Below, piece after piece: positions 23,377 to 36,167 of a stretch of 64,000 nucleotides of DNA (position 1 is the stretch's first letter; each line of letters starts with the position of its first letter). The notes beneath the pieces are model-generated. The model saw only the letters and a program-made list of their open reading frames with translations. It did no database searches and had not been told where the DNA came from. This stretch comes from Linanthus parryae (lineage: Eukaryota > Streptophyta > Magnoliopsida > Ericales > Polemoniaceae), in the NCBI GenBank assembly GCA_023055425.1, contig JALGPY010000003.1, forward strand, positions 21,201,001 through 21,265,000, in the 5' to 3' direction. Position numbers and translations under genes: made by a program.

Positions 23377-24720
23377 TTCATTACTTGCTGAGAAAGGAAG
23401 CAATCATGTGGGCACAACGTGCACCGTGAGATTGGTCAAGGTATGGCGACCAAGAACACATATTTTTTCATCAGAGGGCTACTATTCGGAGAGCTCGCAA
23501 CAGCTTCCAAGGGATCGATAATTATGAGGGGTTGTGGGTTACACAGGAAGATAGTGTTACAGAGGTGTTAGGGAACCATTTCTATGCTCTTCTCACCTCT
23601 ATCAAATCGACTTACTTTGGACGCCTATTTTTAATACCATGGATGCAAGACATTTCAATGCATGAGAGGGATTTTATGGAGGCGGTTTATACTGCTAACG
23701 AAGTGAAGACGGTTATGTTTTAGAGGGGAGTTAATCGCTTCAATGCGTGGTTTTCCAGCATTATTGGGATGTTATAGGGGAAGAAATGACGAAGACATCT
23801 TGGATATGCTGAAGATGGACGAAGTTGAGGATTTTAACTTCACCCTTATTGCTCTGATCCCGAAGACGAAGTAGCCGCGAAAAGTAGTGAGTACCGTCTT
23901 ATTAGCCTTTTGTACGGCTATGTATTAAATTGTGGCTAAAATTGCAGGAAATAGATAGAAATCGATTAGAATCAAAGTGCTTTTTTTCGGGGTCGGTTAA
24001 TTACTGACAACATCCTTACGTATTTTACGGTGATACACTCACTCAAAATGAGTAAGAAGGGGAAGAAAAATATTTTGTTGCAATTAAGGTGAATATGCGT
24101 AAAGCCTATGACGGAGTAGAGTGGCAATTCATCAGTGAAGCTTTTTCCCACATACGTTTTGGCCCTAAGTTCATTGCCTTGATTATAAATTGCACATCTA
24201 TCGTGAGTTATTCATTTGTTCATAATGGGATGTCGTTGGAAGGGTAATTCTAGAGATAAGGTTAAGACGGGAGTGTCCTTTATCCCCTACCACTTATTGT
24301 AGTGAGTTCTTATCTAGAGAAATTTCAAATGCAGTAAGGGAGGGCAGTTTGGATGGCTTTACTACTTCTAGGGGAGGACCAGTGGTCTCCCAACTTTTTT
24401 CTGCTGACAAATCGTTGTTTTCTACAGGTGCCGATTTTGAGAACTTGAACACTTTGCTGCAAATCATCAGTGGCTATAGTAAAGCATCGAGTCAAATTCA
24501 ATTTAGAGAAGTCTGCTCTTGTCTTCTCATTAAGAGTTCCAGCTCAGGTTTATGAGTTTGAACAGTCTGATAGATACCCTGGCCTCAGTACCATGATGGG
24601 GAAGAATAAATATATTACTTTTAACTCTCTGGTTGACAAATTCAGTGGGAAGCTTATAGGTTAATAGGAAAAATCTCTTTCGGTGGCGGGTAAGGAATTT
24701 CTTAAAGATGGTAAAAAACT
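23377..24720 (+). pseudogene. LINE reverse-transcriptase fragment, heavily degraded
   Basis: Readable in shifting frames: LLAEKEAIMWAQRAP then GDQEHIFFHQRATIRRARN (about 23380-23500), VKVNMRKAYDGVEWQFISEA (about 24090), a FADD-like remnant SADKSLFST (about 24400), and KFSGKLIG with EKSLSVAGKEFL (about 24650-24710). These match the linker, RT core and post-RT segments of plant LINEs in the correct order. No termini or target duplication were seen. Confidence 0.8.
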
Positions 24721-24756
24721 CTTCACCAAAAAACGAAGAGTGGTGAACGTACAGGG

Positions 24757-25700
24757 ATTTTCCAATCCCCGTACGTGTCACGCTAAGGTTTTCATGTTTG
24801 TTGTCCGGGGTGGTCCAATCCACCCTCCACTGCTATCATCGGTATCTCTTCTTCTATGTCGTCAACCAAAGCCTGACCCCTTTTGTGACCCACTCCCTGT
24901 CCACCAGCAATCAAAGGCAATAGATTACCGGCCCTTGAACTAATCCCATCATTGGAATTCACTTCTTGAATCCTAACAACCTTATTTTACCAATCTTGGG
25001 GTAAACTTTGTTCCTTGGTTCTTATCTAAACACCAACTCTTCTTTACCTTTCGTTGTGGCAGCATTCCCTTCCCTTGCATTAGTCATAGTACTCTCCATC
25101 TGCGTTGGCATCTTCTCAGCAGAAATCTTCGTTTGCTTTATCTATGGACCTTTACCTTTCACCCTGAAATGTTTAAACCCATCAAGGTTCATAAGGTTCA
25201 AACTTCCGGTCATGCGAACTGCGTCCATGGCGACTGAAGCGCAAATCCAATCTCAGTACAATTTTAAGTCTTCCCCATTCTTTTTGCAGCGATTCATGTC
25301 ATGGCCCATAACTCCGGACCCTTCACACATGAAGGGGACTTTTTCGTATCGAAAATCAACCCACAAACCTCGGCCACGTGATAGTCGAATCTTTGCTCCC
25401 CTCCAAAGAAGTTTTGCTAGGTGCAGTATCACCTTTAACCGGATGCACCTTTCTTTGAGAATTCCCTTGTCAGGGATCAAAGCCTCAACGAAAGTCCTGA
25501 TTCCTTAGCCAACATCCTTTACCACAAATTTCGTCACCCTATCTGGCGGAAGACCCCATAATTGGATCCAAACTATGCCTTTCTTGTAGTCCAAATTCTT
25601 CATTTCAACACTTTCTTTCCACCTTCGAAAAACAACCAGATTGTTGCTTATTAGCCAAGGTTAATTACCACACGGACTCTTGGTACTATTTCCCTGCACT
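24757..25700 (-). pseudogene. LINE ORF1 fragment (DUF4283 plus zinc knuckle), minus strand
   Basis: The minus strand reads LVVFRRWKESVEMKNLDY, GIVWIQLWGLPPD, GRGLWVDFRYEKVPFMCE, then VMGHDMNRC, the usual order of the DUF4283 region and CCHC knuckle (one cysteine lost). An in-frame stop lies near 25508. It converges with the plus-strand RT fragment at 23377-24720, so the two are not one colinear element. Confidence 0.75.
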
Positions 25701-26048
25701 GCATGAAAGCACTAAAAGACATCACTCACGACCACTTTCGATTGACTAGTCACCACTTGATGTCGACTACAATGATGATAGAGGCCCGTAGGTATTAGTC
25801 TATATAAGATATGTTGTATTTGTTTGCGTCTTTGAAAAAAACACATCGCTCAACATAAATGTTCTACGTTTTGGTGTTGTTGGGTCAATTTCTCACGTTT
25901 CTGCTTTGTTTTCATCTGACTTATAAATTGAAGAATAAACTAGCTCGGAAGAGAATTTGCGCTATTACAAGAACATAATCATGCTACTTATACTACTCTA
26001 TATAGAGTCAAGCCCATCTCTCTGGTGAAGGTATTTGGAACACCTCTC

Positions 26049-26136
26049 AGTACCAAGTAAGAGCATCTCCAACCATGAGGGAGAGAGGGAGAGGATACTG
26101 TTCATGTCCAATAGTGGGAGGAGGATTTTAGGTATG
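26049..26136. repeat. MITE-like sequence that received the hAT insertion
   Basis: GAGCATCTCCAACCATGAGG is a common plant MITE terminus. The right flank of the hAT element (37022-37060) continues the same CT-rich sequence, but a convincing right terminus is not seen, so this host element may be truncated. Confidence 0.4.
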
Positions 26137-26144
26137 GGTGGGGA
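26137..26144. repeat. Left 8-bp target site duplication of the hAT element
   Basis: GGTGGGGA, identical to 37014-37021. Confidence 0.93.
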
Positions 26145-26809
26145 TAGGGGTGCGATTTCGGTTCAACCGAACCGGAACCGAACCGGTTGTAGCCGAAACC
26201 GGTCGGTTTCGGTTCGGTTACACGGTGAGACATTAAGGTTCGGTTCGGTTGAACCGGAACCGGGGAAATTGGTTCAGCTGGAACCGAACCGGAACCGTGA
26301 AGCGGAACCGATTGGTTCACCGGTTCGGTTTCGGTTCGGTTTCGGTTATGAACCGGTCTTTATTTTTTTTTATTTTTATTTATTTGTTTGTGGTGATAGT
26401 AATTGTTGTAGTAATAATTAATAAAATTAGGGTTAGAGTTCATTAATAAAACTAGAGTTTGGGTTAGGGTTCCATTAATGTTCTTAATTAATATTTGATT
26501 TTTTTAATGTACAAATTTAATGTACTTAAACATTAAATTTTTACATTAAAAAACATCAAATATTTTTGGTAGTATTAGTACGTACTAAGTAGTATCTATA
26601 ATACATAAAATTTGACAAATATTATAAAAAAACAACTAAACTTGTATTATTGATTAAAACATCAAATGTTAGGAAAAATTGCATCACTATAGTTTAAGTA
26701 CATCCTAACTAGGTTGGCACCCACTTAACTAACAATCATTTGCATTTTTTCTAACTTACATACAAACTTATTGAAATGAACAAAAATACGCAATAATAGT
26801 CTTCATTTT

Positions 26810-28965
26810 TCAACGCATTGTCTTTGGCAATTCGTCTACATCTAGCGGAGTGTCCGGGTCTATTCCCAAATCTTGGTAAAGTTCGGTCACCAAAACGTCC
26901 AAAGGGTGTTGGTCTTGTGTGCGTTTGTTGGCGTCGCTCCAATTCTTCGAGCATATGAGTACCTCCAATATCTCCGAGGTTAGGCACGATTTTCTCCGAC
27001 AAAACTCGTTTACCTGCACTAAAAGTAGATTCGGAAGGGACTGTAGAAGCGGGAGGGGTTAGTAAATCACGTGCCATTTTAGAAACAATTGGATAAGTTC
27101 TTTCATAATTTTTCCACCAATCAAGTATATCTACATTTTCTATTTCTTGCTCCGATACATTTAAAAATAATGTTGGTTGAGAAACAACAATAATTCCGAG
27201 ACGCAACTCGTCCCGGTGGGTGTGGCTTGTGTACTCTTAAATAAAGAACCAATAGCATACTTACTCTTACTCTTACCCTTACCCTTCAGATCGCTCGATG
27301 ATGTTTGAGCACCACCAACACCAAATCTAGCAAGATATTTATCGTACATAACATTAAGTTTTTGTTTAACTTGTTCAATAGTTGGTGATATCACTACATC
27401 TCTATATTCGGTAGTCATGTTTTCCGAAATTTGGTTTAGCATAAAACATAGGGAAGCATCCTTTTGTCTTGGGTCCAAAATACTTGACAAAAAAAAAAAT
27501 CATAGGGATCGTTTCAAAATATTTGAGAAATTTTTCTTCCATGTCGATAATTGCGTCGTATAAAATTTCATTCTCCCTATACTCTTTAAAAGCCATGGTC
27601 AAAATTAGTTGTGGAACAACATTGTTAGTAGTAGGATAATAAACACCCGAAAGAATATTAGTTGCGTTATAAAATGGTTCAAGAAATTCTCTTAAGACCT
27701 TGGTGGCCTTCCAATCATTAAGTGAAACGGAAGCGGGATTGCCATTTTCATTCAAAAAACGTGTAATTGTGGTCTCATAACCTTCAACACTTTTCAACAT
27801 CAAATAAGTCGAGTTCCATCTAGTCCTACAATCTCCCCCAAACCTTCTTTTTTTCTTGCTGATTTGAACACAATAATTCGCAAAAAGTTTGTTTCTTTTG
27901 TTTGAAGACGCAATAAATAGAATAGCTTCACGAATAGGAGAAATATACTCATCTAGTTGTTTCAAACCATCTTGTACAATTAAATTGATAATGTGACATA
28001 CACAACGAACATGTTCAATTTCTTCGCGAAATGGTGTTTGTATCAAAGTTCGAATATGATCTATCGCACTATCACATGACGATGCATTGTCAAAAGTAAT
28101 TGATGTAATTCGTTGATCAATACCCCACTCTTCAAAAACATCGATTATGGCTTCTCCCATGTTTACACCGTTGTGAGGATATGGAACTTCTTGAAATGCA
28201 ATAACCCGTTTTTGTAAAATCCAATCTGTGTCAATGTAGTGTGGGGTGACGCAAATATATCCTTTTTTATTTCTACCCGACCACATATCCGAAGTGCAAG
28301 CAACTGTGAAATTAGAATTTAAAAAAGTTTGCATAATTTCCTCTTTCCTCTCACTATATATTTCCATTATATTTTCCTAATAGTGTGTCTACTAATATGC
28401 TTATAACTCGGGCAAAAAGCGGTTTGTACTAATGTGTCAAACTCTACGTCGTCGGTCATATTTAGAGGTTTTCGGTGGCGGTGATATAATGAGATAATGC
28501 TTTTATTGCCCTATTTTTATCGTAGACAAAAGTAACTACGTTGCCGTGTGCGTTGAATACTAGTTGGGTTTGGAGCATCGTGTCGCTTAGGGCGGGTGTA
28601 TCTTTCAAAAGTCCGTGTACATTTTGTAAATATTTTCTCATTGATCCTAATCCACCGGTTATATCCAATACAAAACTTTTTTGACAATGTTTGCATTTAG
28701 TCCTAAATTTTTGTTTACCTTTGTCGTCTAAGCCATCGGGTATTTTATCCATATGTTCCCAAACGGGGCTTTTTTTAGTTTTTTCCACCTTACGTGTTCT
28801 TTTATTACTACCTAAATTCGGATCATTTTCCTCTATACCGTCAAAAGCATTAGCGGCACCATCGCCAAATAAAATGTCCATTTGATCATAAATAGTCATG
28901 TCGTCGATTATGGGTACGTATTGGTTGTTTTGGTCATCAACATTTACATGAGAAGAAGAAGCCAT
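26810..28965 (-). pseudogene. hAT transposase (BED zinc finger, RNase H-like, hAT dimerisation) with several frameshifts
   Basis: Starts MASSSHVNVDDQ at 28965. The BED-type finger region (SPVWEHMDKI, CKHCQKSF, YLQNVH) is followed by the catalytic core (28367-27402, with SDMWSGRNKKGYICVT and CRTRWNSTYLML-like text) and the C-terminal dimerisation region (NYERTYPIVSKMARDLL, PSESTFSAGKRVLSE). Similarity moves between frames at about 28460, 28375, 27487 (a T tract on the coding strand), 27195 and 26960, so at least five one-base-type shifts are present and no full-length protein can be made. Related to plant RICESLEEPER/BED-hAT transposases. Inactive as it stands. Confidence 0.9.
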
Positions 28966-29363
28966 TTTTTTCTTATAGAAATTTGATGAAAAAAATAAAG
29001 TTTTACAAATAAAGCACAAATAAATGAATAATAACACAATCAAATAGCAAACAACAACAAATAAAACTTACAAACTCCAAGAATAATTCTTGGAGGTGAA
29101 GCGAAACGTCGAAGATTGAATATGCGTTGTTTGTCGAAGATTGAAGAACGTTGCTTGTCGAATGTTGAAGATGAGAACTTAGCCGTCGAGAACGAGAACT
29201 AAAGGAAGTTGGAGGATTTTTGTAACTTTGAGCGTGTATAAGGATTTTGGGAGAGTAAAGATGATGAAATTTGAGAGAGTATGATGAATTGAGAGTGAAG
29301 AATTGTGAGAAATATGATGAGAGTTTGATGAGGAAGTGTGAAAAAAATTGTGGAAGTGATGGG

Positions 29364-29373
29364 GTATATATAG
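29364..29373 (-). promoter_or_regulatory. TATA box of the hAT transposase gene
   Basis: The minus strand reads CTATATATAC, about 400 bp upstream of the transposase ATG and inside the element. A possible 5' leader donor (GTTTGTAAGT) lies near 29070. Transcription from here is inference. Confidence 0.45.
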
Positions 29374-29732
29374 GTGATGAAGGGATGAAGGGGGGTAATT
29401 GTAAAAAAAAAAGTCAAAAAAAAAACAAAAAAAAACCATCAGCCCGTTAGCCAAACAGTCACTGGGCATGATAGTGATGGTTCAAAACGGTCGAATTTTT
29501 TAAAAAACTGACAGTTGCCTTCGGTTCCGGACCGGTTCCGGTTAACACCGGTTCCGGTTCCGGGTCCGGGTCCAGTTCCGGTAGATGCACAAACCGAACC
29601 GTACCCGATATACTACCGGGTCCGGGTCGGTTCGGTTCCCATGCTCGCCGGTTCGGTTCTCGGTCTCACCGGGCCGGTTCAAATCCAACGGTTTCGGTTC
29701 GGTTCTCGGTTGAACCGAACCAAAATCGCAGC

Positions 29733-30569
29733 TGTAGACACAGATTTTTAATAAAGCTTTGATTTGTAGCTTTTTGGTTTAAAAATCTGCGCGACAAATG
29801 TATTTGTTTAAGTGAGTCCTAATTTCCTAAGTTTTACCCTATCTAATGGAACCCCTGATTAATGAAACAAAAATAGACAAATACGCAAGAAAAATAAAAT
29901 AAACTGAATCGACATTTTTATTGAATTTGTACGGGTTTGATACCCAAATTGATACAACTTGTTTGATATCGGAGATATATTTTGTTCTCCAGATGAAGAA
30001 AACGATTTACAGAGTGTATGAATAGGATAGAGAGAGAGAGAGGGATATTTTGGGGTTTTGGAACCCTTTACCCGTTTGACGCCATTGATCGTCTTGGAAG
30101 ACTTGGCTCCGGTGTTTGGGTCCTCGCCTCCTGGAACTCCGACCTCGGCTTTCTCCGACGTAGGAGTCGAAGTTTGTAGCGTGTGGTGTGGGTGATATGC
30201 TTCTCGTCGTTATTTTCTTCTCTCTCTTTGTCTGTGTCTCTTCGTTCCAGTCCCTCCCCGATTGCTTGTGACGAATCCTCGTATATGTAGATGCTCCAGT
30301 CAATTGATTTCAGATCGTACGTGATCCCATGATATTTGGTGGATCTGGAGATAATATTTTATCTCCAGTGATTTGAAAATCTTATGAGATTGTTTTCTCT
30401 TCTGGTGCTTGACTTTCTGAGTGTCTGAGATCTTGACCATATAAGCATTTATCTCCTCAGTTTGAATTTGCTTGGGGGTTACTCCCATTTTCGGCGCTCG
30501 AGAACTTTGAAAAGTTTTAGGCGCGTGTTTTGAAATTTTGGGTGGTCCGTCGAAATTTAAGTGCCAACA
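29733..30569 (-). repeat. LTR (3' LTR in element orientation), 837 bp
   Basis: Differs from the partner LTR by three substitutions that I could find (near 30074, 30234 and 30313) and a 2-bp difference in a GA microsatellite near 30030. The left edge abuts the hAT terminus. Confidence 0.95.
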
Positions 30570-30577
30570 AACCCCCT
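30570..30577 (-). promoter_or_regulatory. Polypurine tract of the LTR retrotransposon
   Basis: The minus strand reads GAGGGGGTT immediately before the 3' LTR start (TGTTGGCAC), the expected site for plus-strand priming. Confidence 0.7.
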
Positions 30578-30660
30578 CGTGATTCGTGTAAGAGGAGTTT
30601 TGGTCCCTTGCTCGAATCACGACAATTTGGCACTTTGTCTTTTTGGCATTATCTATCGCG

Positions 30661-31055
30661 ATTTGCATGACTGACCGTTTTGGTTTGAGCCGTGCGACAT
30701 TTGATATAGTGGTTTTTTATCGCGGTTCACTTAGGCTGACCGTTTGGGTTTCACCCGGGAGACATTTGATATAGCGATTTGGATTGCGGTTCGCTTGGAC
30801 TGACCGTTTTTGGTTTAAGCCTGACGGCATTTGATATAGCGATTTGGATCGCGTTTCGTTTAGGCTGACCTTTAGTAGTGATTTTGATCGCGGTTTGCTT
30901 AGGCTTGAACGTAGGTTTTAGCCGAGCGACATTTGGTATAGCATTTTTTTTTTTTTTACATTTTGCTTGGGCTGACCTTTGGTTTTAGCCAAGCAATATT
31001 TGATGTAGCGATTTTGATCGCGGTTCGCTTAGGTTTGACCTTAGGTTTTTTTTTC
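30661..31055. repeat. Tandem array of about 65-bp units inside the LTR element
   Basis: About six degenerate units built on GACATTTGATATAGCGATT, GATCGCGGTTCGCTTAGG and CTGACCGTTTTGGTTT. ATTTGATATAG-type cores start at 30699, 30764, 30829, 30931 and 30998. It lies directly inside the 3' LTR. Confidence 0.85.
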
Positions 31056-32945
31056 GCTAGTTGTTTATGGACTTTTTGTCCCAACGTTTCTAGAGTTGCT
31101 TTTGGGCTTTAATATAGTTTTTTTTTTTAGTTGCACCATCAAGGCACGTGAGGGAATTCCATCCCAATTAGGGTTGAGACTTTCCATCTTTGTTTTGATT
31201 GGGCCTCTGGAGAGGTTGGTCCAAATATTTAGTGAGGTAGCTTTTTTTCTTCTCACGTCAAATGCCCTGCCTCTTCGTTGCCGCCGCACAGTTGTTATGC
31301 AGGTATGTGATTTTCTCTTCTCTTCGTCACACTGCATGCTTTTTATCTCTTCATGTTTCATAGCATAATGCTTGGTGCTCACACTTTCCAAGCACTTATC
31401 AGCTTCATGCCATGTCACACAGCTTCATGTGAGATAATTCGTTGTTTTTACCCCATCGTCCATCTAGGGTTTTTATCTTTTGTTTTCTTCTTTTTATGCT
31501 TTTGCATGAGAAAGCTGATTTGAGCAGTTTGTTCTCCTTGGCAGTACGCGAACTGTTAACCCAGAATCTTGAGTTCGAGGACGGATTTATTGTTGTTTCG
31601 TGCTTCTTTGCTCCACCGCGCCCTTTTTGCTTGTTCGCTTTGTTGCCTGTCCGTTGCAATCTGCAGGTACGTGATATTTTGTCTCCTTCACAGTCTCTTG
31701 AAGTCGTAAGGGCCTCAGTCTTCATGTTTTTATCATCTGCCCCACCACAAATTTTGAGAAATTTTTATTCTTTCGTCGATTCGTATTTCGGCATTCTGAG
31801 GGCGTTTCCTGAATCCTTCCATTGACGAATTTTCTTCGTATACATGCGTCACCATCCATTGATGGCTTCAGCGTCCTGCAATCCTTGCTTTCGTGCATCA
31901 GTTTCGTGTGTCTCGATAGTTTACAAACGTAGCCTTTCAGCTTTCCCTTCCAGCCATGCGAGCAATGCTTTTCATGAGGGTATTTAAAACACCCAAAACT
32001 ACAAAATTGCAGCACTGGAGACGAATTACAAAATGAGACATCACTAATCACTGAAACAAGGGTGCTACATCAATCTCTACCATTCTTTGACATGTAAAAA
32101 GAAAACCAGTTACCACTGAGGCCTCCTCTGTTTTTATCAAATTGAAAAGAAAACCAGTTACAACCATGTCACATGAGTGATCTTTGTCAGTTATGAGATT
32201 CACCCATGTGACACATTTGTTTGGTTGATTATTTTTTGTTTGTTTGTTTGGTGATTTTGGAGCTTGTTAGGCTTGCCTTTCTACACAATGACTTTATTTG
32301 TAGTCATCCCAATGCATCAGCAATATTTCGAAATCACTGAAGTGCAATAACATTTTCACGTCTCCAATTTTTTTTGAGTATTGTTTAGCCCCGTATCGTC
32401 CTGTTCGGAGTATTCTCGCCGAATGACTCTTATTATTGGACGTAAACTAGCTAATTCGAGCTAGTTCTGATTCCTTTTTTTTTCTTGGCTTTCAGCGAGT
32501 TTCAGGCCATTGCTCAGGACTACTTTTTTCGGCTTTCGTTTAGCTTTCAGCGAGTTTCAGCCCATCGTTTAGGCTTGTAACATGACCTACTTATAAGTCA
32601 GTCAAAACCTCCATAGCATCCCATTAAGAACATCCAGTCCTTCTATTCCATCTATAAACCCCATGAAATTCCACGAGCTTTTAAACCTCACCAGGAACCA
32701 TAACCATGGATAGATTTTCATGGTGTTTGTTTCTTTTTTAACACCTTCATTTTTTTCTTTTTCCAATGTTCTCATGCTCTTGTCGCGCAGATTTAACACT
32801 TCATTGTCCTTGCATCATGTCGTTTCTCGTCACCGTCAACTTTCTTTTCCTCACGGCCTGCTCATGTAAAACAGGTACGACATTTACACATATCGTACAT
32901 GTTTTAAATTCATATACCGTTTTTCTTTGTGACGTTATAGTGCCG

Positions 32946-33960
32946 GCATGTATCCTGATGGATGTTTGGTCTAGCATTCGCTCGGCCTTCATCCTGGCGG
33001 GTGTTTAGTCGCACATGTCATCTGCTTGCATCCCTCCGGATGTTTTGTCGCGACTTACATCCCAACGGATGTTTGGTCGAGCATTTGCTCGGCTTTCATC
33101 CTGACGGGTGTTTGGTTGCGGCTTTCATTCCTCCGGATGTTTGGTCGCGCACGTCATCGGCTTGCATCCCTTCGGGTTGCCTGGTCACAGCTTGCATCCC
33201 AACGGGTGTCTGGTCGAGCATATGCTCGGCTTTCATCCTGACGGGTGTTTGGTTGCGGCTTTCATTCCTCCGGATTTTTGGTCGCGCACGTCATCGGCTT
33301 GCATCCCTCCGGGTTGCCTGGTCACACCTTGCATCCCAACGGGTGTCTGGTCGAGCATATGCTCGGCTTTCACCCTGACGCGTGTTTGGTTGCGGCTTTC
33401 ATCCCTACGGATGTATTGTCGCGCACATATTCGGCTTTCGTCCCTCCGGCTGTCTGGTCACGGCTTGCATCCCGACGGCTGTTTGGTTGAGCATTCGCTC
33501 GGCCTTCATCCTGACGGGTGTTTAGTCGCGCATGTCATTCTGCTTGCATCCCTCCGGATGTTTTGTCGCAGCTTACATCCCAACGGATGTTTGGTCGAGC
33601 ATTTGCTCGGCTTTCATCCTGACGGGTGTTTGGTTGCGGCTTTCATCCCTCCGGATGTTTGGTCGCGCACGTCATCGGCTTGCATCCCTCCGGGTTGCCT
33701 GGTCACAGCTTGCATCCCAACGGGTGTCTGGTCGAGCATATGCTCGGATTTCACCCTGACGGGTGTTTGGTTGCGGCTTTCATCCCTACGGATGTATGGT
33801 CGCGCACATACTCGGCTTTCGTCCCTCCGGGTGTCTGGTCACGGCTTGCATCCCGACGGGTGTTTGGTTGAGCATTTGCTCGGCTTTTACCCTGACGGGT
33901 GTTTGGTTGCGGCTTTCATCCTTCCGGATGTTTGGTCGCTTGGTTTCGTGCTTATGGGTT
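32946..33960. repeat. Satellite-like array: about 29-41-bp subunits, 137-bp units, 518-bp duplicated block
   Basis: Built from variants of CATCCCTCCGGATGTTTGGTCG. TTTGGTTGCGGCTTTCA starts at 33111, 33248, 33385, then 33629, 33766 and 33902, giving 136-137-bp units, and the first three recur 517-518 bp later. So a block of three units has itself been duplicated. Long open frames appear on several frames only because the unit lacks stops; I do not call a protein. Confidence 0.93.
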
Positions 33961-34347
33961 GCATGTTGGATCTTATATGTACCTAACTATTCTTTTCTGC
34001 TAAGTACGCAAATAGCACATTGAACTTCTATAGCACATGGAACATCATAGTTCCTTACTGAGTAACATGAGATTTTGATGTGGGTGGACTGAACTCAATT
34101 TTTTATTTCGAGCTGCCTACGTAGCCTTTCGGGATCAAGTCGAACGTAGTTCATTTTGTTTTGTTTTGTGTTTTTTTTTTTTTTGGTTTTTTTCTTCTGT
34201 CTTTTTTTGGTGTTTTTTTTTTCACTAGGCCGCCCTTTCGGGTTTTCAGTATAGGGAACTTCTTTTTAGTCCTCACTTGTGCCTAGGTTTCCCTTCCGGG
34301 TTTTCAACCTAGTGGGCCATCAATTCCGATTAGGCTCGCTGTCACCT

Positions 34348-36167
34348 TTATGATGGAGGCAGTTCGATAGTTTTTGAATCCAATAGCTCTTGAATTTTAT
34401 CTTTCACCACGAAACAATCCCTTAAACAGTGACCAATCAGGCGATGATATGGACAATACTTGGGGTCCTTTGTTTTCCCCACCTCGTTAGGTCTTTTTGC
34501 TTCCGGGAGGAAGATCAAATTATGCTCTAGAAGGTCCTCAAATAAATCTTCCACGAGATCATCAGTGAAAGAATACTTCTTTTCAAGTCTTTCTCTAATG
34601 GTGGACTGATTTTCCACCCCCACAACCACCAGGGACTCGTTTGTGTTAGTAAAACTTAGCCTCCTTTGTTTGTTGATGAGTAACTCCATGTCATGGGCCT
34701 TGGTACACAAGTCATTGAAGCCGCTGAATGTTTGAGCCATCAACGAGGTGGACAATTCATGTCTGAAGTTGTTGAGGCACATTCTGATGAGTTCCTTTTG
34801 AGTGAACTTCTGATGGCATGCAAATGTCAATGCTCGCCACCTAGCAACGAAGTCAGTGACCGTTTCGTTGTCACGTTGCTTCGTCTCAATCAATTCTGGA
34901 ACCCCAACCCGTCTTTGGGTGTTGCAGAAGTGCTTCAAGAACTCCTTTGACATTGCATTCCAACTTGGTATGGATCCTTCCGGTAACTGCGAATACCAGT
35001 GAAGGCCGCATCTTCCAGTGATTGTATGAATAATTGTAAGCACAAAGCTTCATTATGTGCTATAGGCCCACACCTGGAGAGGAAGTGAGCTAGATGTTGT
35101 TTTGGATCTCCAACTCCATTGAACATCTTGAACTCTGGCTGGGGATAACCCAGTGGTAGAGTCACCTTGTCTACCCACGATGGGTAAGGCTTTGTAATCA
35201 ACCTAGAGAGTCCGTCTTCTTTCTCTTTGACCTTCTGAACTTGAGTCTCTATCATTTCTCCAATTAACGTCAATAGTGTTGGACTAAGGCCATTGATGCT
35301 TGAGTCATGCAACCTTTGGTGGAGACCGTCAACCCCTAATGAGGTGTAAGCTAGTGGTACTTTTTCCCTCGTGGGTGGTACCCCCAAGAGATCAATGGAA
35401 GGGTTGGGTGTTGCCCCAAATCTCGCAGGTGGTACCCCCTGGAACCTTGTACCCCCTTGACTTGTCGCGCTTCTGGCTTCAAAGAGTTGTGCTTGTAGAG
35501 ATTTCAACTGTTGTGACATAGCTTCGATCTCTTTGTCTTTCTTTTCCAATTGCTCCTGAAAGATGGCAAATTTCTCCTTCACGGCCCGAGAGATCGGATC
35601 ATCCTCCACATCCGTCATCATCACGGATACAGCATCCTTTGGCACAAGCGTGGACGAGCTAATCTCCCCTTCTTCATATAACGGATTCACAGTTCCAATC
35701 AAGTTCAGTGCCTCCATATTTACAGTCACTGACCTTGTGATGCAGCCTGACTTTACCAACGCCACTTGTCCCCCAATTGGAGCGGAGATTAAATTCTGAA
35801 CACACTTCCCATTTTCCTTATTAGGACATTTAGGTAAGGTGAAGACAGGAGACTCATGTCCGTGGTCTCTTAGACCTTCGCCATCCGGAGCTCGGAGGTC
35901 TTCCCTAGCAGCTTGGTTCTTCCCATGCTTGGAGCATATGCCCACAGGCATGGCCGAGACGAACTCAAATGCAGTGCTTTTTATCTGCGCTGCACTTCCT
36001 TTCTTTGGTGATGGCTTCTTTTGTGCCGCCAAGTGAGTTTTTACATCGGGGGCTGAGTCCTTAGGGGCTGAGCTCTTGGGAGCCGAGTGGCTTATGCTCA
36101 ATGATCTCTTGTTAGCTATAGGATTTCCGACCAACAAGGGTTGATCCAGTAAGGATGGGCGTGCCAA
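34348..36167 (-). pseudogene. Retrotransposon gag polyprotein, one frameshift
   Basis: Two overlapping frames (36167-34935 and 35043-34348) together carry a plant Ty3/gypsy gag. A proline/serine-rich N part and a coiled-coil stretch (KFAIFQEQLEKKDKEIEAM) come first, then the retrotransposon_gag domain (PEGSIPSWNAMSKEF, ETVTDFVARWRAL) and a C-terminal Cys/His motif (KYCPYHRLIGHCLRDCF) ending at a stop at 34348. The frame changes near 35000, consistent with one missing base. The open frame reaches back to the LTR border without a nearby ATG. The Cys/His motif resembles the Tat/Ogre lineage. No pol follows. Confidence 0.85.

Noticed and set aside
25008..25508. 166-residue plus-strand open frame
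   Set aside because: The minus strand carries a LINE ORF1 fragment with DUF4283 and zinc-knuckle text, so this frame is its shadow.
26035..26421. Open frame rich in RNRTG-type repeats
   Set aside because: It translates the subterminal CCGGTTCGG repeats of the hAT element.
32946..33960. CRISPR-like array
   Set aside because: There are no unique spacers between fixed repeats, only nested tandem units in a plant retrotransposon.
33108..33986. 292-residue open frame with repeating HPDGCLV-type units
   Set aside because: It reads the 137-bp tandem array on the strand opposite to gag. Several other frames are equally open, and the unit simply lacks stop codons.
30570..34347. pol gene of the LTR element
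   Set aside because: No protease, reverse transcriptase, RNase H or integrase motif could be found in any minus-strand frame; only short open frames and repeat arrays are present.
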